Source: UBA2031 sp037189985 (lineage in GTDB: Bacteria > Pseudomonadota > Gammaproteobacteria > Pseudomonadales > Moraxellaceae). From it: a stretch of DNA of 64,000 nucleotides. The stretch spans positions 1 to 64,000 of the forward strand of contig JBBCJX010000011.1 of NCBI GenBank assembly GCA_037189985.1, given 5' to 3'. The notes below the pieces were generated by a model. That model saw only the letters and a program-made list of their open reading frames with translations, did not search any database and was not told the DNA's origin. The translations under genes were made by a program, and so were the position numbers. Shown in pieces: positions 17,001 to 25,959 of the stretch. Positions within the stretch are counted from its first letter, which is position 1. Each line of letters opens with the position of its first letter.

Positions 17001-18473
17001 GCCGACTGCCTCCTGACCGCTTTCAGCCAAGGGGCGGATGATCTGGTCACGCTCCTCAAAGCTGACCAGGAACATCTTCTGATAAGTCTTGAGACGGCTG
17101 TTGTCGGTTTGCGCGACAAGCTGCTTTTCAAGCTCGTCGTCATTCTCGATACGGATGGACTTCTCGCGCAGCCACTCCTTGTACGGCTGTGACTGCTTGA
17201 GGCGATTGTCGATGTCTTCCGTTTTCAGGACCTCGCCAGTCTGGGTGTCCACTGCAAACAGCTTGCCCGGGCCGACACGGCCCTTGGCCACGACATCTTC
17301 CGGCTGGTAATCCCATACGCCGATTTCAGATGCCAACGTGATATAGCCATTCTTGGTGATGACCCAGCGCGCCGGACGCAGGCCGTTGCGGTCCAGCATG
17401 CAGACAGCATAGCGGCCATCAGTGATGACCAGACCCGCCGGGCCATCCCATGCCTCCATATGCTTGGAGTTGTACTCGTAAAACGCACGCAGGTCGGCAT
17501 CCATCGTTTCCACGTTCTGCCATGCCGGCGGCACCAGCATGCGCAGGGCACGGAACAGGTCCATCCCGCCGCTGATCAATATCTCCAGCATGTTGTCCAG
17601 GCTGGAAGAGTCGGAGCCACTGCGATTGACGACGGGAGTCAGCTGGATGAGACCAGGCAGCAGTGGGTTTTCAAATTTTGGTGTACGCGCCAACGCCCAG
17701 TTGCGGTTACCGGTAATGGTATTGATTTCGCCATTGTGGGCGAGATAACGGAAAGGTTGCGCCAGCGGCCAGCGTGGCAGGGTATTGGTGGAAAAACGCT
17801 GGTGAAAGACAGCAATGTGTGTCGCCAGGCGCTCATCAGCCAGATCCAGATAAAAGCGCGGCAAATCTTCGGGCATCACCAATCCCTTGTAGGAAATGAT
17901 GCTCGACGACAATGTAGGAATGTAGAAGAGGGGATCTTCGCGAAGCTGTTGCTCTGCACGGCGGCGAGCCAGGAAAAGCTTGCGATTGAAAGTGACTGCG
18001 TCCAGCCCGTCACCGTTGACAAAAACCTGTTCGAATACTGGCAGCGATCTCATTGCGATTTCGCCGCATATGGAAGGGTCTACCGGCACCTTGCGCCAAC
18101 CGGCGATGGTGAGCCCTTCCGCCTCCACCTCCTTGCCTAATACTTCACGTGCTTTTGCGGCAAGGGGTGGAGCCTGGTTAAGGAAGACGAGGCCCACCCC
18201 GAAAAGGTCGGCCAACTCCACTCCGAGCTCTGTTTTCGCCACCTCCCGGAAAAACGCCTGAGGCATGGCAATGAGAAGGCCGCAACCGTCCCCGGTCTTG
18301 CCGTCAGCTGCAATGGCACCGCGATGTGTCATGCATGCCAGAGAATGGATAGCCGTCTTCACCAGCTCATGGCCTGGCTGCCCCTTCATGTGGGCAATCA
18401 GGCCAAAGCCGCAGTTGTCGCGAAACTCATCCGGGTGATAGAGACCCGGGCTGCTAACCGACCGCTCAAGCAT
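14007..18473 (-). CDS. gltB: Glutamate synthase (NADPH) large subunit
   Basis: The 1488-aa large subunit of GOGAT. In order: an N-terminal Ntn-type glutaminase domain whose nucleophile is the cysteine in DNCGFGLIAH (Cys21, after removal of a short propeptide), a central domain, the FMN-binding synthase domain (YDGGTAASPL, GCKYLRICHLNNCATG, which carries the 3Fe-4S cysteines), and the C-terminal glycine-rich beta-helix (GGKLVITPPKGS, TGGFAYVLD). I start at the ATG at 18473; a TTG lies one codon upstream. AAAGGT precedes the ATG. It is the first gene of the gltBD operon. Confidence 0.97.
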   Translation of the reverse strand: MLERSVSSPGLYHPDEFRDNCGFGLIAHMKGQPGHELVKTAIHSLACMTHRGAIAADGKTGDGCGLLIAMPQAFFREVAKTELGVELADLFGVGLVFLNQAPPLAAKAREVLGKEVEAEGLTIAGWRKVPVDPSICGEIAMRSLPVFEQVFVNGDGLDAVTFNRKLFLARRRAEQQLREDPLFYIPTLSSSIISYKGLVMPEDLPRFYLDLADERLATHIAVFHQRFSTNTLPRWPLAQPFRYLAHNGEINTITGNRNWALARTPKFENPLLPGLIQLTPVVNRSGSDSSSLDNMLEILISGGMDLFRALRMLVPPAWQNVETMDADLRAFYEYNSKHMEAWDGPAGLVITDGRYAVCMLDRNGLRPARWVITKNGYITLASEIGVWDYQPEDVVAKGRVGPGKLFAVDTQTGEVLKTEDIDNRLKQSQPYKEWLREKSIRIENDDELEKQLVAQTDNSRLKTYQKMFLVSFEERDQIIRPLAESGQEAVGSMGDDTPMAVLSRRVRHVADYFRQQFAQVTNPPIDPLRESIVMSLETCLGAEMNVFEETAEHANRAILASPVLSHSKFRQILDIKSPGYDVEVIDINYPEAEGLKAAIERICAQAASAVKKGKVLVVLSDRDIRAGYLPASAVLVTGAVHHHLSAAGLRCDSNIIVETATARDPHHFAVLLGFGATAVYPYLAYDIISDLVKTGDVIGDPLEAQAYFRKGINKGLLKILSKMGISTVASYRGGQLFEAVGLSSDVVGTCFKGVASRIQGASFADLENDQKQLAADAWKDRKAIDQGGLLKFVYGKEYHAFNPDVINTLHVAVRSGNYSDYKAYAELVNTRPVATIRDLLTIKADIKPVALDDVEPLEKILPRFDSAGMSLGALSPEAHESIAIAMNTLGGRSNSGEGGEDPARYGTIKNSKIKQVASGRFGVTPAYLSSAEVLQIKVAQGAKPGEGGQLPGGKVNQLIARLRYSVPGVTLISPPPHHDIYSIEDLSQLIFDLKQVNPAALVSVKLVSEPGVGTIAAGVAKAYADLITISGYDGGTAASPLSSIHYAGSPWELGLSEAQQALRANDLRGKVRVQTDGGLKTGLDVVKAAILGAESFGFGTTPMLALGCKYLRICHLNNCATGVATQQDDLREQHYIGEPEMLMNFFKFVAAETREWMARLGVKTLAELIGRTDLLDVLPGETEKQQHLDLTPLLRNDSIPAEKPQFCQVSRNEPFDKGILAERMVAEMLPAIEGKTGGTFSFKVGNCDRSIGARLSGEIAKRHGDLGMTAQPVVVRLSGSAGQSFGVWNAGGLHMYLDGDANDYVGKGMAGGKLVITPPKGSPFKSQETAIIGNTCLYGATGGELYAAGTAGERFAVRNSGCHAVIEGAGDHCCEYMTGGLVTVLGKTGLNFGAGMTGGFAYVLDIDNNFFDRINPELIELHRISAEAMEAHRHHLREVLAEYVDETGSAWGSEILKRFDEYQRKFWLVKPKAANIKELLNNTRKNPM

Positions 18474-18549
18474 CAAACATACCTTTTAAAACAAAGGTTT
18501 AGGAAGTCTCCCGCCGGCCCCGTGAAAACCGACGGCAAAAAGGACGCGT

Positions 18550-18578
18550 ATCCTATAGCAAAAATTTTCCCCGCTCAA
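18550..18578 (-). promoter_or_regulatory. Candidate sigma-70 promoter for gltB
   Basis: On the minus strand, TTGAGC (18578-18573) and TAGGAT (18555-18550) are separated by exactly 17 bases, 77 bases upstream of the gltB ATG. Both hexamers match the consensus at four of six positions. The rest of 18474-18664 shows no other clear signal. Confidence 0.4.
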
Positions 18579-18664
18579 TGAGGGAGGCAGCGGCATGCGT
18601 GAAAGCCGCCAGGGCAGGAAATATAAGCAGGAATCGTGCTAACTGTTCAGGAAGAAAGAGGCCG

Positions 18665-19213
18665 TCAGGGCTGAGAAACTATGGCGTCCTGATAGGCTTG
18701 CATGATCTTGGGAAAAGGCCGGCCCGGCAGGCCGAAATCACGGTTTTCAGCCACTCCACGAGCCAGCTCTACAGAGGGGTAACTCCCTGTGACAACGACA
18801 TACCAGTTGCTGCCATCCTGAACGTGTAGGAAATAGGAAAACTGGGCCCTGTCTTCTCGCCCCGCCAGAAAGCGCCGCACCACTTCCTCATCATGTGCAG
18901 CCAGAACCTGGATGACATAACTGCCCGAAGGCTGCCCCCTGAGCCAGGCGCTGTCACGAAACTCGGGCTCATGCTCAACGGGCCTGACTTCGGCCGCCAC
19001 CGGCGCCACACCACCGGCAAAAGGCACCAGCTCGGCCAGACTGCCAAAATCCGGCGGCAGCTTTATCTGGGGCTTGGCCATGTCAACAATCACGGGAGCC
19101 AAGGGCAAGCGGGCCGATTTCTCATCAGGAATCAGTATCAGGACAAACACCAGGAGCAAGCCCAGACTCACGAGCCATGCCGTCAGCAACAAAGGGGCAC
19201 GGCGCCAGTTCAT
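18665..19213 (-). CDS. SPOR-domain membrane protein (DamX-like)
   Basis: A 182-aa inner-membrane protein with one N-terminal helix (residues 6-28), a proline-rich periplasmic linker, and a SPOR domain at about 97-178 (SYVIQVLAAHDE, WYVVVTGSYPS). SPOR domains bind septal peptidoglycan lacking stem peptides. In E. coli and Pseudomonas the gene after aroB is the cell-division protein DamX, but those proteins are much longer. This is a reduced form without the N-terminal ATPase-like part. Its ATG overlaps the aroB stop by four bases. Confidence 0.82.
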   Translation of the reverse strand: MNWRRAPLLLTAWLVSLGLLLVFVLILIPDEKSARLPLAPVIVDMAKPQIKLPPDFGSLAELVPFAGGVAPVAAEVRPVEHEPEFRDSAWLRGQPSGSYVIQVLAAHDEEVVRRFLAGREDRAQFSYFLHVQDGSNWYVVVTGSYPSVELARGVAENRDFGLPGRPFPKIMQAYQDAIVSQP

Positions 19214-20304
19214 GCCATGTCTCCCAGAGCAGCACCGGCATTCAAGGTTTCCCGCAGTACGGCCTCGGGAACCGTATCAACCACGGCCTGCCCCAATTGC
19301 CGCAAAAGAACCAGACGGAGCTGGCCATCCTTGACCTTCTTGTCCACCGCCATATGCCTCAGGAAATCGTCTGCACTCAGGCTTGCAGGGGGCAAAACAG
19401 GAAGCCCTGCGCTTTCCAGAATATTGCGCACCCTCACAACATCAGCGGCACCCAACCAGCCCAGCCTCATCGACAAATCAGCCGCCATCAGCATCCCTGT
19501 CCCCACCGCCTCGCCATGCAGCCACTCGCCATAGCCCATGCCTGTTTCTATGGCATGACCAAACGTATGCCCGAGGTTCAGCAGCGCGCGCACATCATTC
19601 TGCTCAAGCTCATCGGCAGCCACTACAGCAGCCTTGTTCTCGCAAGAGCGACGCACAGCCTCGGCGAGTGCGACAGGATCTCGCTGTCGCAGGCGCTCCA
19701 TATTGGCTTCCAGCCACTCGAGGAAGGGAATATCGCGAATCAGCCCATACTTGATGACCTCGGCCAGTCCGGCGCTCAGCTCCCGCTCTGGCAAGGTATT
19801 CAGGACATCCGTATCAATCAGCACAACCGCCGGCTGCTTGAATGCCCCGATCATGTTCTTACCAAGGGCATGATTCACCCCAGTCTTCCCACCCACTGAA
19901 GAGTCAACCTGTGCCAGCAGGGTGGTCGGCACCTGTACGAAATCAACACCTCGTTGATAACAGGCTGCAGCGAAACCAGTCATGTCACCCACAACGCCTC
20001 CACCCAAGGCAAGCAAGGTGCAGTCGCGGTTGAAACGCAAACGCAACAGCTCGCCAAAAATGGCATCCAGGTGCGTCATGTCCTTGAACTGCTCGCCATC
20101 GGGCAGGATACATTCACCCACGATACGGCCTGCAAGTGCTTGCCTGATGGCATCAAGATAAAGGGGCGCAACAGTATCGTTGCTGACAACAAGCACCTGC
20201 CTGCCTCGCAGAGCTGCTGTCAGGAACTCATGCTGGGAAAGGAGACCACTGCCGATATGTATGGGATATGAGCGCTTGCCCAGAGAAACTTCGAGGGTAT
20301 GCAT
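19210..20304 (-). CDS. aroB: 3-dehydroquinate synthase
   Basis: A 364-aa cytosolic enzyme that converts DAHP to 3-dehydroquinate in the shikimate pathway using NAD and a divalent metal. Visible motifs are DGEQFKD (about 69), the NAD-binding GGGVVGDMTGFAAACY (about 100-115), PTTLLAQVDSSVGGKTGVN, and the metal ligands in E...K (EVIKYG) and NLGHTFGHAIE. The length is typical. It lies 28 bases downstream of aroK, forming aroK-aroB-SPOR. Confidence 0.97.
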   Translation of the reverse strand: MHTLEVSLGKRSYPIHIGSGLLSQHEFLTAALRGRQVLVVSNDTVAPLYLDAIRQALAGRIVGECILPDGEQFKDMTHLDAIFGELLRLRFNRDCTLLALGGGVVGDMTGFAAACYQRGVDFVQVPTTLLAQVDSSVGGKTGVNHALGKNMIGAFKQPAVVLIDTDVLNTLPERELSAGLAEVIKYGLIRDIPFLEWLEANMERLRQRDPVALAEAVRRSCENKAAVVAADELEQNDVRALLNLGHTFGHAIETGMGYGEWLHGEAVGTGMLMAADLSMRLGWLGAADVVRVRNILESAGLPVLPPASLSADDFLRHMAVDKKVKDGQLRLVLLRQLGQAVVDTVPEAVLRETLNAGAALGDMA

Positions 20305-20332
20305 GACAGGTCTGGCGACAAAGAGAAGGCCG

Positions 20333-20869
20333 CTATTCTAGCGCGTCCCGCTCCGCAAGAGCATGGATGATGCGCTGGGCTACGTCACGGGCCGAGCCGC
20401 CTTCTGTCGGCATGATGATGTGGGCCGTTTCCCGATATAGTGGATCGCGCAAAGTCATCAGCTCTGTCAGGCGCTGCCGGGGGTCCGGCGTCCTCAGAAG
20501 CGGCCGGTTCCGGTCCCGGGAGGTTCGCTCCAACTGCAGTGACACAGGAGTCATCAGGTAAACCACCGTACCGTGCTCATGCAGGCAGCGTCGGTTGGAC
20601 TCCCGCATGACGACACCACCACCGGTAGCCAGCACGATACCTTTACGGGAAGAGAGATCACGGATCACCGCCTCTTCACGCAGACGGAAACCTTCCTCAC
20701 CCTCGACATCGAATATCCAGGGGATATTCGCCCCCGTACGGGCCTCTATCTCATGATCGGAATCGACGAACTCAAGCTTGAGGAGATCGGAAAGCTGGCG
20801 GCCGATGGTGGTTTTACCCGCCCCCATCGGCCCGACCAGATAGACATTGCCACGGTAATTCTTCACCAC
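20333..20869 (-). CDS. aroK: Shikimate kinase
   Basis: A 178-aa enzyme that phosphorylates shikimate at the 3-position. The Walker A motif GPMGAGKT is at 13-20, the shikimate-binding DSDHEIE at about 36-42, GEEGFRLRE and ATGGGVVM follow, and the lid region has RPLLR. The start is GTG, the first of two consecutive GTG codons; no ATG fits. It lies 15 bases after pilQ, the usual order for the pil-aro cluster. Confidence 0.95.
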   Translation of the reverse strand: MVKNYRGNVYLVGPMGAGKTTIGRQLSDLLKLEFVDSDHEIEARTGANIPWIFDVEGEEGFRLREEAVIRDLSSRKGIVLATGGGVVMRESNRRCLHEHGTVVYLMTPVSLQLERTSRDRNRPLLRTPDPRQRLTELMTLRDPLYRETAHIIMPTEGGSARDVAQRIIHALAERDALE

Positions 20870-20884
20870 GCAGCAAACCCGGAT

Positions 20885-23023
20885 TTACTTGCTTGCCAGA
20901 GAGTCCGTAACCAGACGTGGCGTGATAAAAATCAGCAACTCCTGCTTGTTGTTACTGACAGAGTCACGTCGGAAAAGCCGGCCAAGGTAAGGAATGTCAC
21001 CCAAGAATGGGGTCTTGGTTACCTGCTTGGACGTATTCGTCTGAAAAATACCACCCAGCACTACTGTCTGGCCGTCATCAACGACGACATTGGTTTCCAC
21101 TTGATTGGTGTTGATGGCTCGGGTGCCATTGGCTTGCAAATCGCCCGGGCTGTCATTATTCACCTTTAACGCCATGCCAATACGCCCATCAGGAGTAATA
21201 CTGGGAGTAACATCCAGACTCAACTCGGCATTCTGGAAAGCAATCGCCGTTGCACCACTGGATGTTGCTTGCTGGTACGGAATCTGCTGACCTGCCGAGA
21301 TGCGGGCTTTCTGCTTGTCAGCCGTCAAGACCTTAGGCGTTGCTACAATTTCAGCATTACCATCGGACTGGAGGGCAGAGAGCTCCAAGTCAAGCAGCAG
21401 GTTCGAGCCGCCAGAAAAGCCGATTGCAAAGGTTGAAGAACTGGCCTTGTCCACACCCAAGTCAACTATAAGATCCTGAGGTTGGGTAATACTGTAATCA
21501 AGAGTACAAAGCCCTCCGTTATTAGGGCAATCCAAAGCCTCCCACACCTCACTGACAGTCCCACGAGAGCCGCCAGTTATGATTCGCCTCCCCCCATTGA
21601 AGGCGTCTCGAGTAGCACCCCACTTCACACCCAAATCCTTACTATAGCCTGTAGTCGCAAGAACGATGCGAGCCTCGATAAGCACCTGCCTTACCGGAAT
21701 ATCCAAGCGGGAAATAATGTCGCGTATTTCCTCAATACGCTTGGCAGTATCCATCACGATAAGAGTATTGGTACGCGAGTCTACCGATGCACGACCACGC
21801 TCACTCAACAACTTGTTGGCACCGCTAACCAGAGCCAGCATGTCTGCCGCCTTGGCATAATTGATCTGAATGAACTCAGAGCGCAGTTGGGCCAGCTTTT
21901 CCGACTGGGTATTGCTCTCCATCTCCAAGCGCTCGCGCTGTGCGATTTCATCAGCAGGAGCCACGAGCATCACGTTTCCGATAGTGCGCTTGTCCAGCCC
22001 TTTCGTTTTCAGAATGAGATCCAGCGCCTGATCCCAAGGAACATTCTGCAGGCGGAGAGTGATTTTTCCGTTCACCGAATCACTGGCAACAAGATTCAGT
22101 GAAGTAAAGTCCGCGATCAACTGCAAGACCGAGCGAACTTCAATATCCTGGAAATTCAGCGACAGCTTTTCACCGCCATAGGCAAAATCCTGACTCTTTC
22201 TCTTGTCTTCCTTGCTGACTGGCTTGACGCTGATTGTGAACTTGTTGTCAGCCTGATAGGCCAGATACTCAAACTCTCCCTGCGGCTGGATGACCATGAC
22301 GCCATTGACGCCTTCATTATAGGCATCTATTGATTTCACGGGAGTGGAAAAATCTGTTACATCAAGCCGGCGACGCAAATTCTCGGGAAGTTTGGCATCT
22401 ACAAATTTTGCCGTAATCCGATTCCCCTGCTGCTGGACATCAACTGCAACTGCGCCACTGGAGAGATCAATGAGAACTTGGCCATCTCCTTGTTCACCTC
22501 TGCGAAAATCCACTCCACGAATGGATTTCACCTGATTAGCAGCCTTAGATGAGAGGCTTACTACCCGTGAGGAAGATGATTGCCCGCCCCCCGAAACAAT
22601 ACCCTTCCCGATATTCAGGTAAAGCTGGTTACCTTCAACTCGAGCCTTATACCCCGCCAACTCATTAAGATTGACAATGACTCGCGTCCTCTCGCGTGTA
22701 TCAACAACTGTCAGGCTGCGCGCATTCCCATTACCCAAGCTCTGGTACTTCCCCGGTAATGCACTGGTCGTACCGGGAAGGTCAAATACCAAGCGGGCGG
22801 GCTTGTCGATCTGATAAGAAATTGGTTCAGGTGCATCACCATCAAACCCCAGACGAAGCTCTATTTCATCACCCGGAAGAATGACGGAATCCACCTGCTC
22901 CAATGCAACTTTTTCAGCAGCAAAAGCCACCTGCGCAAGCGCCACAAGTCCAACCATGGCGGCCATTATTCGACGCATCAACATGTTCTTGTTCCCGGCT
23001 GCGTTTTTGTTGATCGTATTCAT
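20885..23023 (-). CDS. pilQ: Type IV pilus outer-membrane secretin PilQ
   Basis: A secretin of about 712 aa that forms the outer-membrane pore for the type IV pilus. I place the start at the ATG at 23023, because the frame upstream reaches only a TTG and GGAG lies 9 bases before this ATG. Domains in order: signal peptide ending in AFA, two AMIN domains that bind peptidoglycan (about 25-250), a secretin/TonB short domain (LSLNFQDIEVRSVLQLIADF), N1-type domain (TLIVMDTAKRIEEIRDIISRLD), and the secretin barrel with VPFLGDIP-like TPFLGDIPYLGRLF and LLIFITPRLV. It is the last gene of pilMNOPQ. Confidence 0.95.
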   Translation of the reverse strand: MNTINKNAAGNKNMLMRRIMAAMVGLVALAQVAFAAEKVALEQVDSVILPGDEIELRLGFDGDAPEPISYQIDKPARLVFDLPGTTSALPGKYQSLGNGNARSLTVVDTRERTRVIVNLNELAGYKARVEGNQLYLNIGKGIVSGGGQSSSSRVVSLSSKAANQVKSIRGVDFRRGEQGDGQVLIDLSSGAVAVDVQQQGNRITAKFVDAKLPENLRRRLDVTDFSTPVKSIDAYNEGVNGVMVIQPQGEFEYLAYQADNKFTISVKPVSKEDKRKSQDFAYGGEKLSLNFQDIEVRSVLQLIADFTSLNLVASDSVNGKITLRLQNVPWDQALDLILKTKGLDKRTIGNVMLVAPADEIAQRERLEMESNTQSEKLAQLRSEFIQINYAKAADMLALVSGANKLLSERGRASVDSRTNTLIVMDTAKRIEEIRDIISRLDIPVRQVLIEARIVLATTGYSKDLGVKWGATRDAFNGGRRIITGGSRGTVSEVWEALDCPNNGGLCTLDYSITQPQDLIVDLGVDKASSSTFAIGFSGGSNLLLDLELSALQSDGNAEIVATPKVLTADKQKARISAGQQIPYQQATSSGATAIAFQNAELSLDVTPSITPDGRIGMALKVNNDSPGDLQANGTRAINTNQVETNVVVDDGQTVVLGGIFQTNTSKQVTKTPFLGDIPYLGRLFRRDSVSNNKQELLIFITPRLVTDSLASK

Positions 23024-23051
23024 GCTCGCATTCTCCAAGAATGTCGGCTCG

Positions 23052-23570
23052 TCATTCAGTCAGTGTCAGGCTACGGGGGCGCTCTACCCAACCATCCCGT
23101 CCGTCCGGCACAATTTCCACAATCGAAATCTGTGTTGCAGCGATCTCGATAATTTTCCCCTGGTTTTTGCCAAGATAGTTACCCACCTTGACACGCTGCA
23201 CGCCCCCATTACTGTCTTCAACCAAGGCAAACAACGGGCCGTTCGGTCGCTGCAGTGTCCCCCTGAAGCGCAAGGCCTCAAGATTGAAGCGCTCCAGATA
23301 CTCTTGCGGGCGATTCAAATCCGGCTCAACTTTTTTGCCACTATTTAATAACAACTGCTCGGCACTGACAGGTGGCGCAAAGGGGCTCCGAAGCTGGTGT
23401 GCCGCATAAGTAAAGGTTGGCATAGGAGTAAATTCTGGAGGCGGCTCCACCTTCCCTCTTGGCTTCTGACGAATCGCCTCCATCTGAGCCTGTACATCAT
23501 CAAAACTGGCCGAGCACCCTGCCAAAAGCAGACACAGCCCCCCCAGCGCAAAGAGCCTGATAGAAATCAT
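23052..23570 (-). CDS. pilP: Type IV pilus inner-membrane lipoprotein PilP
   Basis: A 172-aa lipoprotein that connects the PilN-PilO inner-membrane platform to the PilQ secretin. The signal MISIRLFALGGLCLLLAGC has an LAGC lipobox, giving lipidation at Cys19. The C-terminal beta domain (about 80-165) has the family pattern LRFRGTLQRPNGPLFALVED, VGNYLGKNQGKI and WVERPRSLTL. Its ATG overlaps the pilO stop by four bases. Confidence 0.94.
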   Translation of the reverse strand: MISIRLFALGGLCLLLAGCSASFDDVQAQMEAIRQKPRGKVEPPPEFTPMPTFTYAAHQLRSPFAPPVSAEQLLLNSGKKVEPDLNRPQEYLERFNLEALRFRGTLQRPNGPLFALVEDSNGGVQRVKVGNYLGKNQGKIIEIAATQISIVEIVPDGRDGWVERPRSLTLTE

Positions 23571-24250
23571 TTCCTCTTTCCTCCCTTGGCGGGGGCATCA
23601 TTCCCAGCGACAGGCTCGCTATAGCGATATGTTTTCGCAAGAACCGTCAAGGACAGAACAGGAGAGCCATCGCTGCTTGAGTCAGAACGACTACTGATTG
23701 GCGCTATCTTGAAATCATGGAGCGTCACGATACGGGGCAAACTTGCAATACCACTTACAAATGCCCCAAACGAGTGATAGTCACCATGACCCTTGATATT
23801 GATGGGCTGCTCTGCATAAAAATCTTTGCGCGCCTCCTGCCCCAACGTTATCGAATCGAATTCGACACCGCTACCCAAGCCCGTGTGAGTGATATCCTCC
23901 AGCAACCCCGGGACTTCTGTATCCTGAGGAAGCTGCCGCAACAGCGCACCAAAGGAATCTTCCATATCCTTGAGTTGTCGCTTGTAGGTTTCCAGGTTCT
24001 GGGCCTTGAACACCTTCCCCTCAAATTCACTCAGCAAGGTTTCCTGTTGCTTGTGGCCAACTGCCAATCTTTCACGGATACCTGACAAATCAAACATGTA
24101 GCCAAGCACAAGCACCGCAATGAAAACCAGAACATAGATCATGGCCTTTACTGCAATGGGCCAAGAGCCGATATTCTGTGGATCCAGAGTGTTAAGTGTG
24201 TCGATGAATTCTTGGAGATCGAATTTTTTCTGAGTCCCGGCGCTTTTCAT
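23567..24250 (-). CDS. pilO: Type IV pilus assembly protein PilO
   Basis: A 227-aa bitopic inner-membrane protein. A cytoplasmic N-terminus is followed by a helix at about 28-48 (AMIYVLVFIAVLVLGYMF), a coiled coil, and a ferredoxin-like periplasmic core (about 95-205; GSGVEFDSITLGQE, INIKGHGDYHSFGAFVSGIA, IVTLHDFKI). It pairs with PilN and contacts PilP. Start and stop overlap the neighbouring genes by four bases, so PilN, PilO and PilP should be translationally coupled. Confidence 0.94.
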   Translation of the reverse strand: MKSAGTQKKFDLQEFIDTLNTLDPQNIGSWPIAVKAMIYVLVFIAVLVLGYMFDLSGIRERLAVGHKQQETLLSEFEGKVFKAQNLETYKRQLKDMEDSFGALLRQLPQDTEVPGLLEDITHTGLGSGVEFDSITLGQEARKDFYAEQPINIKGHGDYHSFGAFVSGIASLPRIVTLHDFKIAPISSRSDSSSDGSPVLSLTVLAKTYRYSEPVAGNDAPAKGGKRK

Positions 24251-24867
24251 TTTCCTGCGCCTCCTTGCTGCTGTGCAGCATCATCTGTCAGTTTCTCTGG
24301 CGACTCCAATTGCACAGTCAACGCAAAACGATTGCCTTGCTGGCGCTCGGCATCCTGCCCTTTTCCTCTAGCCGCAGGAGCCTGCTCTGCCGTGACAGTT
24401 GAAAGGACTGGAGACTTGAACCAAGGAGAGGCATCAAGATTTCGCATGAACGTAGAAACCTGATTGGCACCTTCGGCCACACCCTCCAACTTGAAAGAGT
24501 CACCCGTTCTCTCAAGTGACCTGATATAAACCCCATCAGGCAATACACGAACCAATTCATCAAAAACACGCACAATGACAGGACGGCGCCCCTGGAGATC
24601 CTGAATCACTTTCATGCGGGATAGCAACTCGTCACGCCGCTTCTGCAGAGCATCGATTTCCTTGATCTGCCCATCCAGGCGCGTAATTTCGGACTTGATG
24701 TACTGGTTACGCTCTTCCTGGTCACTGACCTGCTTGGACAAGGCCATATGTGCAAAAAGGATGATGGCCACAGCCACTATGGCTACCGCCACCACAATCG
24801 CGACAAACTCCTGCTGACGCTGCTTGCGCAGTTCCTGTCGCCAAGGGAGTAGATTGATATTTGCCAT
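24247..24867 (-). CDS. pilN: Type IV pilus assembly protein PilN
   Basis: A 206-aa bitopic inner-membrane protein. The conserved N-terminal cytoplasmic motif INLLPWR (4-10) is what PilM binds. The membrane helix is at about 22-45, followed by a coiled coil (DQEERNQYIKSEITRLDGQI) and a ferredoxin-like domain (PVIVRVFDELVRVLPDGVYIRSLE). Its ATG overlaps the last base of the pilM stop. Confidence 0.95.
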   Translation of the reverse strand: MANINLLPWRQELRKQRQQEFVAIVVAVAIVAVAIILFAHMALSKQVSDQEERNQYIKSEITRLDGQIKEIDALQKRRDELLSRMKVIQDLQGRRPVIVRVFDELVRVLPDGVYIRSLERTGDSFKLEGVAEGANQVSTFMRNLDASPWFKSPVLSTVTAEQAPAARGKGQDAERQQGNRFALTVQLESPEKLTDDAAQQQGGAGK

Positions 24868-25928
24868 CAGTCAAAGCTCCTCAATGCGAGGCCGCAGGCA
24901 ATCATCAGAGCCGGGGCATCATTGGCAATGGCTGCGGAATTGACCTTGGGAGAAAGGGCCATGTTCATGAAGGGATTGGCTACAGTCACCGGTGTCCCGA
25001 GCTTTTCCTGAACAAGGGCGGACAAACCGTCAATGGATGCTGTACCACCCGCCAGCACGATGTGATCAACATCGTTATAGGCGCTGGACGAGAAGAAGAA
25101 CTGCAGTGAGCGCGTTACCTGCTGTACCACGGCATCCATGAAGGGGCGTAGGACCTCGGAATCATAGTCGTCAGGCAGGCCACCTTGCTTCTTGGCCATG
25201 CCGGCCTCTTCAAAGGAAAGACCGTAGCGCCGCTGGATTTCCTCGGTCAGTTGCTTCCCGCCGAAAAGCTGCTCGCGGGTGTAAATGATCTTGCCGTCGT
25301 TCACCACATTCATGGTGGTCATGGTGGCGCCGACATCAATGATCGCCACGGTCCCTTCCGGGCCGCTGGAGATGGAGTCGCCGATCAGCGTGAAGGCACG
25401 CTCCATGGCATAGGCCTCCACATCCACGATCTTTGCCCCCAGCCCGCCAATCTCCAGGGCATCGACACGCAACTCGACATTCTCGTTGCGGGAGGCTGCC
25501 AACAGGACATTGACTCGTGCAGGATTGTTTTCCAGAGGTTCGACGACCTCGAAGTCGATACTGACTTCTTCCATGGGATAGGGAATGTACTGGTCTGCCT
25601 CCAGACGGATCTGGGACTCACGCTCGTCATCATTGAGATCAGCATCCATCTCGATGATCTTGGTGATGACGGCCGAACCGGCGACTGCCACGGCAGCGTG
25701 ACGCGCAGACGGCTTGGTGCGGCCAATCAGCTTCTTAATGGCCTCGCCCACGCCCTCGACGTCATTGATGTTCTTTTCCACCACCGCGTTCTGCGGCAGG
25801 GGCTCGACCCCGTAGGACTCCACGCGGTAGCGATCCCCCTGGCGACTCAACTCCAGCAACTTGACCGAGGTGGAGCTGATGTCCAACCCCAGTAGCGCTG
25901 AGCTCTTTTTGCGAAGGAAGGGCAGCAC
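24867..25928 (-). CDS. pilM: Type IV pilus actin-like ATPase PilM
   Basis: A 353-aa cytoplasmic protein with an FtsA/actin-like fold that docks on the PilN N-terminus. Nucleotide-binding features are LLGLDISSTSVKLLEL (about 13-28), AIIDVGATMTTMNVV (about 195-209) and IVLAGGTASIDGL (about 286-298). The start is GTG, chosen because the protein begins at the expected MLPFLRKK-type start and AAGGGAA lies about 8-10 bases upstream. It heads pilMNOPQ and diverges from the PBP1A gene, as in Pseudomonas. Confidence 0.95.
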   Translation of the reverse strand: MLPFLRKKSSALLGLDISSTSVKLLELSRQGDRYRVESYGVEPLPQNAVVEKNINDVEGVGEAIKKLIGRTKPSARHAAVAVAGSAVITKIIEMDADLNDDERESQIRLEADQYIPYPMEEVSIDFEVVEPLENNPARVNVLLAASRNENVELRVDALEIGGLGAKIVDVEAYAMERAFTLIGDSISSGPEGTVAIIDVGATMTTMNVVNDGKIIYTREQLFGGKQLTEEIQRRYGLSFEEAGMAKKQGGLPDDYDSEVLRPFMDAVVQQVTRSLQFFFSSSAYNDVDHIVLAGGTASIDGLSALVQEKLGTPVTVANPFMNMALSPKVNSAAIANDAPALMIACGLALRSFD

Positions 25929-25959
25929 GATTCGGGTTCCCTTTTATTTTTTCTATGGA

